Shown: piece by piece, positions 11,640 through 23,100 of the stretch
Layout of the letters: each line of letters starts with the position of its first letter
Position numbering within the stretch: position 1 is the stretch's first letter
NCBI GenBank assembly: GCA_036362985.1
Contig: JAYGXS010000005.1
Coordinates: 4,589,366-4,653,365 of the forward strand
Direction: 5' to 3'
Source of the DNA: Ligula intestinalis
Lineage: Eukaryota; Platyhelminthes; Cestoda; Diphyllobothriidea; Diphyllobothriidae
Length of the DNA: 64,000 nt
Made by a program: the position numbers and the translations under genes
Notes under the pieces: generated by a model
The model's database searches: none
The model's input: the letters and a program-made list of their open reading frames with translations, nothing else
Told to the model about the DNA's origin: nothing

Positions 11640-13110
11640 TGGCAATTGTTATCATCAGGCCAGTGAATTTACATGCTCGTTTTTTTCCTACATGTAAATC
11701 GGGTAAATAAGGTGGAGGGAGGGGGGTAGGAGTTGATAAGCGAAGGCCGATGGGGAGGGTTTGGTGGAGCCGGTCCAGGGTAGCGGAGTGGAGAAATGGA
11801 GAACACGAAAGAGTGCATGCAGTTAAGCGATCATGGGCAACGCAAAACGCAGAGCTTCCAGGAGGTTATTTTAGGCACAAAAGACCGGTCGTTCAACCTG
11901 ATAGCCGTCGCTTTTGCTGTTGCTATCAGGCGCTGACCCCCAGGAACTCGGGGTAGTTGGGTGGAACCTTATAAATCATCCGAAAGACGTCGTTGGGGTC
12001 CACATTATGTCCGGAAGCCAGAATGTGCACGAGAGAATAGTGCGGTTCATGCTCCTGCCTTCACCTTTAAGCAGTCATGCAAACACGTGTGACCCGCACC
12101 ACAGGAGCAAATAAATTAGTAGATGCACATGAAGGTGGTCTGAGCTGGAACCTATCCATACCTTTGCCGTGCGAGACCAGACGGGTTAAAGGTAATACTA
12201 GAACTGTTATAGCCCAGTTAGTTCTGTGTCACCAGTTGTTATAGCCTATTTTATTCTGACCCGACTAGTAGGCAGAAAAAGGCGAGAGAGCGGTTCCGAT
12301 AGGCAATGGCTGTATTCAACAGTACACAAAGACTGTGTGGTGTGCGGGGTCTGGTGAGTCGTCGGAGTCGTCCGTGTCTAACGGTCCGTCGGAGTCCTTA
12401 AGCTTGTCCACTCCGGCATATTTACATGGCTCCGGTCTTTCCAGAACATTCCTAGCGTATAGCAAGCATGTGAGCAGACATTCTGAGATAATTTTGACAT
12501 CGCCCACTGCGCCTGCTATGTGGGCGATCATCTGGCTTTCTTGGCTCACGGTGTATGCGCAGGCGTGGGTGTCTGGCATGAGGGCGTGACGTACTCCGGG
12601 CGGCCTTTTTCGCCGACTGCCGTGAATGCACGGGGGCTCTCTTCCTCGTAACAAGAACACTCGCTGCTTGAAAGTTTCGTGACATGGCTTGATTGAGGCG
12701 TATTCTCGGGCGTCCACTTGCCGCATCCACTTGAAAGAGGACCTTGTTAAATAGCGTCTGTTGTTCCACCGTGAGGGAGATGGGTTTTATTTGTATTGCC
12801 AACATACACTTTGTGACGAATCTTTCAGATTACTCGTTTTCACGAAGCAGGTCCTCGATTTTATTAAGCCCTTCCTCAATACTGTCTGCCAATCATTTTT
12901 TTCTAGTCCTTTTTGCTGAGCAGCGGAGTAGATTACGTTTCTGTTAAGTGGGTTCGAAAATGCTAAATTGTCTATATTATCCGGTCGTGATTTTCGTTCG
13001 GAAAACGCCCCTTCAGACGCCATTGTCAGATTTTTGACTTCGGAGGACGTTCAAGAGAGGAAGCGAGCCTGCCGTTTCCACCTCCAACGAGAACTTAATG
13101 GAAGGGTGTG
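11640..13110 (-). mobile_element. Penelope-like element copy 2, with an insert
   Basis: The minus strand has linker sequence at 12730-13110 (NRNVIYSAAQQKGLEKNDWQ), a broken GIY-YIG region at 11880-12185 (frames giving CSCGAG and F-R-M-I-Y-K-V-P-P-N-Y-P) and a 3' end at 11640-11720 with ATCATCAGGCC on the plus strand. Compared with copy 1, about 450-530 bp are inserted between 12188 and about 12720. Confidence 0.65.
12316..12726 (-). CDS. Unrecognised 136-codon ORF inside PLE copy 2
   Basis: The open frame lies almost wholly within the segment absent from PLE copy 1. It is Cys/His/Arg-rich in the first half and ends in an acidic tail (DSDGPLDTDDSDDSPDPA). I do not recognise the family. It could be part of another transposon inserted in the PLE, or chance. 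A GC-rich composition differs from its surroundings. Confidence 0.25.
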   Translation of the reverse strand: MRQVDAREYASIKPCHETFKQRVFLLRGREPPCIHGSRRKRPPGVRHALMPDTHACAYTVSQESQMIAHIAGAVGDVKIISECLLTCLLYARNVLERPEPCKYAGVDKLKDSDGPLDTDDSDDSPDPAHHTVFVYC

Positions 13111-14224
13111 CTTGATTTAAGTAGAAAGGACCGCATCTACATAATTTTCTGCTGCAGCGAGGGCCAATATGCAATCCGCATAGCGATGGTAGTGGTTAAA
13201 CTTGAGTTAAACTTTCTCCAACTTGGTAGTCTGATCACTGAGTTTAAATTTTGCGGCTTATCAATGAATAAAACTACGTATGTTCGCCAAGTGCTCTTCT
13301 GTACTCTCTGGTTGGCATTTTTGCAACTTTAGGATTTTTTGTTGCAATACTATTTTGAGCGTTTTGTAACAGTCTTGTTTCAAGCTCAATACGCTTCCTT
13401 TGCATAACTACATACTTATTTTGCAGTAGTAAGCATGTTTTTTTCACCACACACATACAACACAGTCCATCCACCTTGCCCTCCCCACAGGAATTTCTCC
13501 AGCCTCCATCGACCACTTTGTTTAAGTTTATTATTTAGAGTTTGGTTTTGGTTTACGTTAGTTCTTTTTGTTATGGTTATTTTTAGTTAGTTTATTTTAG
13601 TTTTACTTTTTGGCTTAGAAGCTATTTTGCGTATAAAAATGGGAAAAAATGCCTACTTTCCATGATTTTACTTAATCTCTAAGTAAGATATAAAGCTGAT
13701 AAAAGATTGTGTCCAATTCGCGGGTACTATTGGTTGCATTGCTTATTTTTTATTATCGCGCGCCAAAAATTAGCTTATTTAAGTAATTATTCCTATTGTT
13801 TTATACCTTAATGCGCTCTGCTTTGTAATTTATTTTTCTTTTCCCTGTTACCCGCCCATCCATTTACCACCATCTCGTATCACAGCATGCTGCGAGTTAT
13901 CGTTTGCTGCAGTAAGCCCGAAGCGAAACTGTTACCAGACGTTTAATTCTCGAGGTGTCTGGTCAGTTTTTGGACCACTCATTCATTGCGCTAGTCTAGG
14001 TTTCCCTTAGGTTTCCATCAGGCATTAGCTTTGCAACTCCATTTCCTGACGTTTCAGGAAAGTGCTGCCTCACAAAAAATGCTGGCAAAACCGGTTGTGT
14101 ACTAATTTTGAAGTAGCTCTATCCGCGTTTGTACACGTGATAATCCCATTTCAGTACTGGCTCTCTCACGAAAAAGGTGCGACGGATGTGATGGTATGAC
14201 TGGCTGAGGACGGCTAATAAGGCA
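13111..14224. other. T-rich region, no gene recognised
   Basis: Contains T-rich, TAGTT-rich sequence at 13530-13630 and GTGTCCAATTCGCGGG near 13709, the inverse of a word beside the foldback element at 42085. No coding signal. Confidence 0.4.
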
Positions 14225-15560
14225 AAAAGTTTGCACTGTAAAAATGGCTATCTAAGTAGCATGCATTTTTATCATTGACCTTGACGGCTTTAAGAGATTC
14301 AAATAGATTTTATGGAAAACATGCCTAAAAATGCTTCCTGGTAGAAATTACGCCTTCGTTGAATTCTATACTTAAAGAAAGAGTGCCTTTCGGTTTTATA
14401 AACAGTTTCTTAATAACCGAATAATGTTGAAGCCTTCTGACCGTGCGCTGCGTACAACCTGCTTTAGGAAAACTAGGTTTTGCTTAAAGTTTGATTGAGA
14501 AGTCACATAGTTCGCACACAATGTTACAATAGAGGTGGATCATGCTGTATACATTCTAGGCAGTTTTCATAAATTGACGGATGCGATGCACTATGAATGC
14601 TAACCTCACAATCGTAAAAAGCTCATCAATGAAAACTATTTAAAACAGAAAGATACCCTTGCTTAAAGTATAAAATTCAAAGAGGGCGTAATTTTCTATC
14701 AAACGAGTACAACAAATACTTCTTTTCATGCATGTTTTCCATAAAATATATTTGAATTTACTTTACCACTACTCTCGCCTCGACAAGTTTGGTGTTGAAG
14801 CGCAGGTACCCATTAAGTGCTCTTAACACCGACGGATCCTTGGATTGTTTTAAGGTTGCGAAAATTCCCATCACAGAAATCTGAAGAGTAATTGGCGAGC
14901 TTACGTATATTTTCAATAAATTCTCATCAGGCCATTACATTTATATGGGAGGGGGGTAAAGCGTAAAAGGTAAAATTGTAGGCAAATTACGTTCAACGTT
15001 ACAGGCAAATTAGTCCGGGGGATAGAGTAGGGGGTTGGGTAGCAACAAGCGGCTAATTAAGCGGTAATTAAGGAGAAGGGGGGGTGGGGGCCTTTTCTCT
15101 CCTCTTCCACCACCACCCCCCTTCTCCCTAATTACCGCTTAATTAGCCGCTTGTTGCTACCCCACCCCCTACTCTACCTTTTACGCTTTACCCCCTCCCA
15201 TATAAATGTAATTGCCTGATGAGAATTGATTGAAAGTATACGTATGCTCGCCAATTACCCTTCGGATTTCTGTGATGGGAATATTTGAATTTATAAAGGC
15301 AGTCAAAATCAATGTTTAAAATGCATACTACTTAAGTAGCAATTTTTTGCAGTATACACTATTTGTTAGGGGTAAGAAAGAAGCTCCATTAAAATTCCGG
15401 CATCAAATCATGAATGAAAAGACTTGAGAATAGGCTGCACGATAATCAGTATCACAACCTTAATGCCGACTAGCGAGCGAGTATCAATCTTACGCAAATC
15501 TCGGCATGCTCCACGAATTCTGAGCTGTACTATTTGGGAACTAACCATCTCTGCATGTGT
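14225..15560. mobile_element. Foldback element with a nested palindromic insertion
   Basis: The plus-sense arm at 14225-14420 (AAGTAGCATGCATTTTTATC, ATTACGCCTTCGTTGAATTC) faces the minus-sense arms at 14610-14760 and 15281-15560 (AATTTATAAAGGCAGTCAAA, GCATACTACTTAAGTAGC). The right arm is split by a 520-bp insert at 14761-15280 flanked by an identical 13-bp word. No transposase ORF is visible. Confidence 0.7.
14761..15280. mobile_element. Palindromic insert with PLE-like ends
   Basis: The arms at about 14860-15080 and 15105-15280 are inverted copies (TAGCAACAAGCGGCTAATTA and its complement; TTTATATGGGAGGGGGGTAA and its complement). Each arm has the PLE-end word TCTCATCAGGCC or its near complement. 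ATATTTGAATTTA at 14748-14760 is repeated at 15281-15293 as target site duplication. The GT-rich centre reads GGAGAAGGGGGGGTGGGGG. Confidence 0.75.
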
Positions 15561-16140
15561 GTTTACAATTATACTCATAAATTGACGAAAACAAGGTTTT
15601 TTATTGTGGGGTTTTTGGCTTTCTTTTGATTTGATCTATTGACACTTGCTTTTTGCTTACTATTTTCCTTAAAATCACTTTCGATATCGTTGCTATATTG
15701 GCGTTCACCGTCGTTCTGTGGACGAGTGTACCAGCCAGTAGATTTGTGGTGGACGGCCACAATGCCTGTTTCCCCTTCGTTCTCCAAGGCCCGCTGCATT
15801 TAAGTCATTCATCGTGGCAAACAACTGTTCCAATACTTTCTTTCACTGGCACCCCCCGGGGGCCTCACCTCGCAGCTGCTTCTGACTAACCGATAACACC
15901 TGCACCAGCGTCCCCTGTCTTTCGGCGTTCCAGTGGCCCCCACGGTTGACCTCAACCTATTTAGTCACATGCGAACGTGTGCAAATACCCACATGTGCAC
16001 CTGCGTCCAAACAAGCACGCCTTTCTAAGGGCCACTTACCACGCCACTTCTTTGGCCAACGCAGCAGGGGGCCTTTGTAGGCGAGATCCCCTTGGGTAAT
16101 TCCAACATACCAATAACAGAACACTTAAACTTACCCCGAA
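15561..16140. other. No gene recognised
   Basis: Short ORFs only. Lies downstream of the ERM gene's stop, and so may include its 3' flank. A TTTATT (AATAAA on the minus strand) at about 15599 is 1.3 kb past the stop and is the nearest possible polyadenylation signal I noticed; that is weak. Confidence 0.35.
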
Positions 16141-16149
16141 ATCTTACTT

Positions 16150-16360
16150 TAGCAGCTGCCACGACTTTCACGTACTCTCTCGGGTCTGGCTGGACGCAGT
16201 CAACACTAGCTCTGACTTCACCAGTGGCCAGTGCTGCCTCGGGCAGCAATTGGGAGTTCTGTATGCAATAAACCACTCCTTCTGGTGATTGTGTCTTTTA
16301 CCTTTAACCTGAGGATTCGATCCCATGATTTTAGTGATCTAGGCGCAACCAATACTTTGA
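16150..16360 (+). repeat. LTR-like repeat, copy A
   Basis: Shares with 29500-29690 the words GACGCAGTCAACA, CTTCACCAGTGG, GCTGCCTCGGGCAGCAA or GCTGCCTGAGGCAACAA, and an AATAAA polyadenylation-like word followed by an imperfect ACCACTCCTTCTGG. The arrangement fits an LTR end of a retrotransposon; no coding sequence is attached. Confidence 0.5.
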
Positions 16361-16909
16361 CCACTACAGATTCAATCATGCGCTTCCAAAGAAAAAGAGA
16401 AGACGAGACCGTATTCTGAGAAAATGCAAGCAGATAGAGGGTGAGAGCAGTGGGTGTTGCATAAGGATCAGTCAAGTGCTGGATCCTTTGGCCGGCAGCA
16501 ACGAATCAAATCGATTGACAAATAGCAAGGTTGGAAGAATCACATGTGGAATAGAGAGTGAGTAAATCTGGGGAGGGTGGAGAGAAAAGTATAGTTTGAT
16601 AAACCCAACAGACGGGAGCTGGGGGGCAAAAATAATCGATACTTTTAGGCGACCAGAGGGAAGGGGTGTAATAAGATTGAGAGCAAGTGGAGAGTGTTAA
16701 AAACATAGGTATGACAGCCAACAGAGAATATAAACAGTCTGTGCGTGGAAAATCAAAAATAACGTTCGGTATAGACAAATGCAAATTCATAAAAGAGGAA
16801 ATGTACAGACGAGCGGTAGGCGCCTCTCGGGCGCAGTTCGGATGGAAGTGCCACAGAGAAGAGACTCCGGCAGAACGCAGAGGAAGAACTTGCCAGCTTG
16901 CACCTCTCC

Positions 16910-17199
16910 CTACATGGCTTCGAATTCGTCTATCCTCTTCCGCGTGTTGCCTCTTCGAATAGCACGGAGAGTGTCGAATTTATCTGCCGCTGCAGTGGGC
17001 TCGGATGAATTGCCTTCATTCATCTCCTCGGTCGCGGTGGTGGCGGCGTCGACGTCGGGTTCGGCGTGCACGCGTTTGGAATGTAGGGTCTCTCGCAACT
17101 CTAGCAGTTTTGACCGCAGGACATGATCCTTACTCACCACCGTCTGTCGCGACTCTTCCGACCTTAAACCGGGTACCGTTGCTGGCATGAAATCGACTC
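16910..17199 (-). CDS. ERM exon 11 (C-ERMAD actin-binding tail and stop)
   Basis: Ends at TAG (16912-16910). It encodes [20 protein letters not shown], an acidic Asp/Glu/Thr stretch, then [20 protein letters not shown] and FEAM at the C terminus. This matches the ERM C-terminal tail, which folds onto FERM in the closed state and binds F-actin when the threonine in the K-x-x-T-L-R motif is phosphorylated; that threonine is present. Three acceptors (exon edge at 17199, 17196 or 17181) all keep frame with exon 10, so the first few residues are uncertain. I saw no AATAAA close downstream on this strand. Confidence 0.9.
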
Positions 17200-20100
17200 C
17201 TTAAAGGTAAAGTTAAATCGGGTGGAGAAGAGGGAGAACAAAAAAAAACGCAGAATGGAGGGAAGATTTAAAAAAACCGAAAGGCAGGACACTTACAGGA
17301 GAAACTTGATTTTGCGCCAAATCGTTTCATGCATAATTCCATCCGAGGCAACTGCGTTGTCTCTATGTCAGCCCTAATTTAAAGAGGTTTTAAACGTTAA
17401 ACGGCAATCCACGAAGTCCTAGTAGGTTGTAATTGTTAACTTTTTATCCATTATATTTTTTCGTTGTATTATACTTCCATTTGTCTGCTATCAGCTGTAG
17501 TACGCGTACAATGATTCAGCTTTCATAAAGTCCATTTCTTGAGTTGCCATATTTCAATAAAATAAATTGCATTTAAGCTATTGGTGTGTTGCATTAATCT
17601 AGGGGGTATCTTGTGTAGTGGTTTATGGTGCTGTAACGGCGGGCATTCGGATCCGGGGTGACTCAGGAAAGGGGCTGTTTTTGTGCCTCTTCAAGTGAGG
17701 GAGCTGCCGAATCGACACTAGAAGTGAAGATTGTGAACGAGGAGCCTACGGATTGAATTATCCTTTCCTGCAGAACCATTTATTCCCTACCACCCCTTTA
17801 TTGACGTTTGCCACTTTCGTTCTACGCCCGCTTTCGACCTGTTTCCCTCCCTTTTCTCATTCTCTTCATAATAAACTCTGGCACCCTCCTTCACTTCTAT
17901 CGTCTTACGTATGTCTGGAAACGAAGTGGAAAGAATGGCTGAACCAGTTTATGAGATTACCCCCAGTGAGCTCACAGCTATCAACCAAGGACCTGATTTG
18001 AGACAGCAAGAATCGCTCCCTGTTGAGAATCACAAGCAGGAATCTGGTTAGACTGCTACGGTACATCGGCTGAAGGTTGGCGTGTTCGAGTGGCCCTTGG
18101 CCAGCCACGATTAGTTGGACGCGCGTTGGTGTGCGAGGTCGGAAGCCGGTCCTATTTAGTACTGCGCCCATCCCATCCCAGGCGACTGATCAGCTAGGCA
18201 GTGGCCTGTTGTTGGCAGTGTAGGAGAGAGTGAAGTCGATCCTCAGCGCATTTTTTTCCTCACTATAGTCAATCTGAGGCACTCGATGTTATCACGGTGC
18301 GCTGAAAGCCGCGTGTTGGAGGGTTGCCATCCGACGGGATAACTTTGAAACCACAGCAAGCCCAGTGCGTGTCTGGTTGTGTGGAGTGGCTGAATGGTGA
18401 GCTGGGAGCCAGGCTGCAATTGGTTCGTCTAAATTTAGCCTTTATGGCACTCCAGCGCACGCGGGAGCCTACCCATCAAGGTAGTTTTGTTCTGGCGCGT
18501 GCAGGAGTGTGGTCGCGTCAGCCACCTGCGCAACTCCCATCTGAAATCTTCTCGAATTTTGCCTTTACATTGGCGTAGGGTGCGGAAGCGGTTCTCCTTT
18601 AGCCTGCTGAAGCTCGTGGTGGATATCGTCGAAATCGACGGTCGAACTCTCGGAAGTCAGTCTGCGGGTCGGCTAGTCCGAGTTGCGAAGTTGCATGACG
18701 TTGAGACAGCCGGCATTGGACAACGAGGTCGGACAGCTAGGTCGGCTGCCATCACAGAACAACTACTGGTTTAACATAAACCGTTTGCAATAATTATGAA
18801 GGAGATCTACCGTAACACTTGCATTCAGGGTTCCCAAAATACACCACATTTGCATTGCATTGACCGATACACATTTCGGATCGAAATTTCATGAAATCTG
18901 TAGATCGCTGAATTTCGGGCGTGTAGCACCAAGCACAAAAATTTGGCATAACTGACCGTGCTCTACTTACTTTTGTCTCTAACAGAAGCCTTCATCTCAG
19001 TTGTCCAAATTTTCGGCCCAGTTGTCCTTCTGAACAACTGGTAGTCTCAGAAGCCCGAACTGGATTCTGTCTCCCTACAGTATGCTCGATGAGTTAGTGC
19101 CGCTAGCCTCTGCCGACCGATATCAAGAGGCGAATCTCACCACCGTTAGCGCCTGATGGCATCTAGCCCGTGTCTTTCGCCTTGCCGGCCATGGGAGTGA
19201 GCTAATTGGATGGATGGCCGACCATTGGGACTCAATTCATCCTATCACACACACTTCCCTACGCTGTGAGGAAGATCTCACACAGGACCCATACCATTTT
19301 GTAATTAATTTGAACCACTTTATAAGCAAAATTAATAAATTGACAAAAACATTGCTTTGCGCATGGACACTAATGTTCTCAAGAAATTTTGTCATAAGAA
19401 CCTTTCTTAAAGGCAGAAGATATGAATCGGGTCTAAATTTTGAAAGAGACATAATGGGCTATTGGATGAATTAAAGAAACCATTCTTCCTCTCATTATTT
19501 ACTGCTCTGTCCCGTCATTTTTCTAGCCTTCTTCAAAAAAGACCAGGTCATTTTTAAATGTATCCTTCGAATGCTCTCTTCAACTTCTGGTGTTCCCTGC
19601 ATTTTTTTTAGCTGAGATTATAATATCAGCTATCAGCGACACTTTAAAACGGTCAAACAATTTGCTGATCACATTCTTATTGGGGTAACTCATCTTGTCC
19701 ACTCTGAACTAATGGCTACGAAGTCTTGCCGTACAATGCGCCGAAGCTTCCGTTATATGCCTTGCCGTATATCGGCATATCAGCACTGTATACTTCCATT
19801 CCTAGTACACTACCTGACGTATGAAGAAATAGAAATTCAGAGGCTGAAATTTGACCTGTCTCCATAACGGATGTGAATATCGTGTAAACCTTTAGACTGC
19901 GGCCTTTTACCTTACCTTATCCCTCGTTCTCCGTGAATGGAGCCATTTTTCGCTGGAATGTTTTGGATTTTTATCTTCGAAATAAAACATGTCTTTCCTT
20001 CTCTCTTGCTCTTATATTTTTCTTTATTTTTTCTATATAATGCATCAAAGATTTATTCGCCCGAAAACCACTACGAAAACGCCCTACTACTTTAGTAGTC

Positions 20101-23100
20101 ATATTTACGGAGCTTTTTTGCAGACGGTCAGAAAGGCGTTTGTTCAACGGCCGGCATCCTGACGGCAGCGAAAAACATTGAGATTGGACGGCGTCATAAT
20201 CTCTATTACAGCCCTACCTAAAGCATTTGTTCAAATGGAATCTCCGGTGAACTTTAACGAGGTAGGCAATCCACTGTAGTTCTTAAATACCATTTTTAAA
20301 GAAATGGCTTTGGGAGGTGACCTACTATCTTGCCTAGAGTTCGAAGTGGACTCTGATGACTGCTCGTCCCTCTCCAGGGGTGAATTTAGCTGCCCATTCT
20401 CCAACTCTTCGTCGGTTGTGATGACCAGCAGAGGAGGCGACGAGGGAGAGATGGAGGCTGGACTGTTGCCACTCGATCGCCGCCGCTGCGCCCTCTTCCA
20501 GTGCGGGAAGGAGGCACCACCCGAGTTCTGCTTATCCGGCTTTTTGTAGAGCAGGTCTGTCGGCCGCCTCGTTGGCGAGGAGGTCGCCTCCTGACCCACT
20601 TTCCCGGCATTTGGTCCCGTGAGCGTGATCTGCCTTTCAGATCGATGAAGCCTCTCCACATTGCTTGACACGATGATGACTGTCGGCATGGGTAGAGCGA
20701 TAGAAGAGGGAACAACCACCGGCTCTTTCGTCGTCGAGGCTGTGCTATTCTGTTCCGCTGCCAGCAGGGTCGTTACCTTCGTTGGCACTACTTTCTCCTC
20801 CAGGGCTTCATCCTCCGGAAGCACCTTATCACATGAGGGCTCAAAGTAGATGGTCTGGGTGACTGTCTGGTGGGCATGTCGGTTGCCTTTGGTGTCGTCG
20901 GCCGCATCGTCGTCGGTACCAGTGGGGGTAAGCTCGCTGGGCTGGGCATCGGTTTCCTCCAACTCCTTCGGAAGGACAATCTGCTGGTCTGTTTCAGAGC
21001 TGAGCTTTGGCTGCTGTTGCTGCACTTTCTTGACAGGACTGGACACTAACTGTTGCTGCTGGTCTCTGCCATCGTCAGGGAAGAAGGATCGGCCCTTGCC
21101 TTCAGCTTCAGTAGGTGTGGGTTCGTTACTTGTAAGGGGGCTGGCAAAGGAGACCGTGGGACGCTCCCCTTTAACTGAGGCTGGCAACTGCGAGCAGGAT
21201 GCAGGGCATGAATGGGTGGGAAAAACCATCAGATAATATGAGAGGCTCACCAAAAAGCAAGGAATAACATATCAATATACCCCACTTACTGCTATTATGA
21301 CTTGGCCGGAATCGGCCTGGCAGNNNNNNNNNNNNNNNNNNNNNNNNNNNNNNNNNNNNNNNNNNNNNNNNNNNNNNNNNNNNNNNNNNNNNNNNNNNNN
21401 NNNNNNNNNNNNNNNNNNNNNNNNNNNNNNNNNNNNNNNNNNNNNNNNNNNNNNNNNNNNNNNNNNNNNNNNNNNNNNNNNNNNNNNNNNNNNNNNNNNN
21501 NNNNNNNNNNNNNNNNNNNNNNNNNNNNNNNNNNNNNNNNNNNNNNNNNNNNNNNNNNNNNNNNNNNNNNNNNNNNNNNNNNNNNNNNNNNNNNNNNNNN
21601 NNNNNNNNNNNNNNNNNNNNNNNNNNNNNNNNNNNNNNNNNNNNNNNNNNNNNNNNNNNNNNNNNNNNNNNNNNNNNNNNNNNNNNNNNNNNNNNNNNNN
21701 NNNNNNNNNNNNNNNNNNNNNNNNNNNNNNNNNNNNNNNNNNNNNNNNNNNNNNNNNNNNNNNNNNNNNNNNNNNNNNNNNNNNNNNNNNNNNNNNNNNN
21801 NNNNNNNNNNNNNNNNNNNNNNNNNNNNNNNNNNNNNNNNNNNNNNNNNNNNNNNNNNNNNNNNNNNNNNNNNNNNNNNNNNNNNNNNNNNNNNNNNNNN
21901 NNNNNNNNNNNNNNNNNNNNNNNNNNNNNNNNNNNNNNNNNNNNNNNNNNNNNNNNNNNNNNNNNNNNNNNNNNNNNNNNNNNNNNNNNNNNNNNNNNNN
22001 NNNNNNNNNNNNNNNNNNNNNNNNNNNNNNNNNNNNNNNNNNNNNNNNNNNNNNNNNNNNNNNNNNNNNNNNNNNNNNNNNNNNNNNNNNNNNNNNNNNN
22101 NNNNNNNNNNNNNNNNNNNNNNNNNNNNNNNNNNNNNNNNNNNNNNNNNNNNNNNNNNNNNNNNNNNNNNNNNNNNNNNNNNNNNNNNNNNNNNNNNNNN
22201 NNNNNNNTGCGCCAAATGACTGCCCAGAGAAGCTTGCGTAATCTTGGGTCTTACACCTACTATATCAGACGTTTTATCCACTGTCCTCCCCAAGATCGGA
22301 TTCGCTGTGACTACATGGATAGACTAACTGGCGTAATCGGATTGTCGTTAGGAAGAGTTTTGCCGAATCAGAGCTTAGTTGTTCTGGGGAGGGATTTTGG
22401 ATGCAGATTACTGTTCGGCAGCTGCTAGTACGGAGAAAAGTCATTGGCGTGGTTTAGCATTAACATTCACAAAGGTTCAGTGGTCCCGATTAAGGCAAGA
22501 CCTATTTTGCAGGCGTTATGACCAGATCCGTTTAATTTTCCTTTTATCAGTCGCAGAGGGTCAGATGATGATCACTCCACACAAGGCTTAGGGGCCATGG
22601 ATCATTGTTCGAGTGGGAGGTGGGAGGTGATGTAGTAAGTCGGTAGTCCTTCTAACAGCCGTCTCAGCATCGGCTAGCTCGTGTCTTCTTGATACTGTGA
22701 CGCACAGGGGGCGTAAATGAGGCTCCGCAGCGTTTGACAGAATTGCTCAACGCGCAAAAGTCATTGGCTTCGCTGAAACTGGGGTAAGCTGCCCGCGTAA
22801 TTTGCTAGGAGTCTCCTTTACCACACCTGCGTTGACAACCCCTTCCGTGTGCTAACAGCAAGGTACCCTAGCAATCAAGGAGTCAAGGTTGGCGAACGTA
22901 CTTTTTCGATTATTCATCTCCAGCCAATTAAAATAATATACGGGAGGGTACAGTGACACAAGTTTAAACATCAAATCAACAGTAAGCAAGTATTTAAAGA
23001 GACAGGGTGTTCAGAGATCAAGGCATCAGCTTCTAGCCCTATCAAGGGATCGGGGGGGGGAGAGGGGAAGGGGTCCGGTAGTTAGTTCATGTTGCTGTGT

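Noticed and set aside
16910..17199. Merlin (NF2) as the identity of the FERM gene
   Set aside because: The C terminus has the ERM actin-binding tail with the phospho-threonine, which merlin lacks.
20304..21236. Plus-strand ORFs opposite ERM exon 10
   Set aside because: Antisense shadows of the long exon, with Ser/Val-rich chance composition.
21295..22293. Long ORFs of 300 or more residues over the gap
   Set aside because: They consist of Ns.
22895..22950. A full hammerhead in the PLE family with TCATCATCAGG ends (also 5220, 11650, 30430)
   Set aside because: CTGATGA is followed by a run like GAATCAATC and then GAAAA, but no credible stem II forms in any of the four copies.
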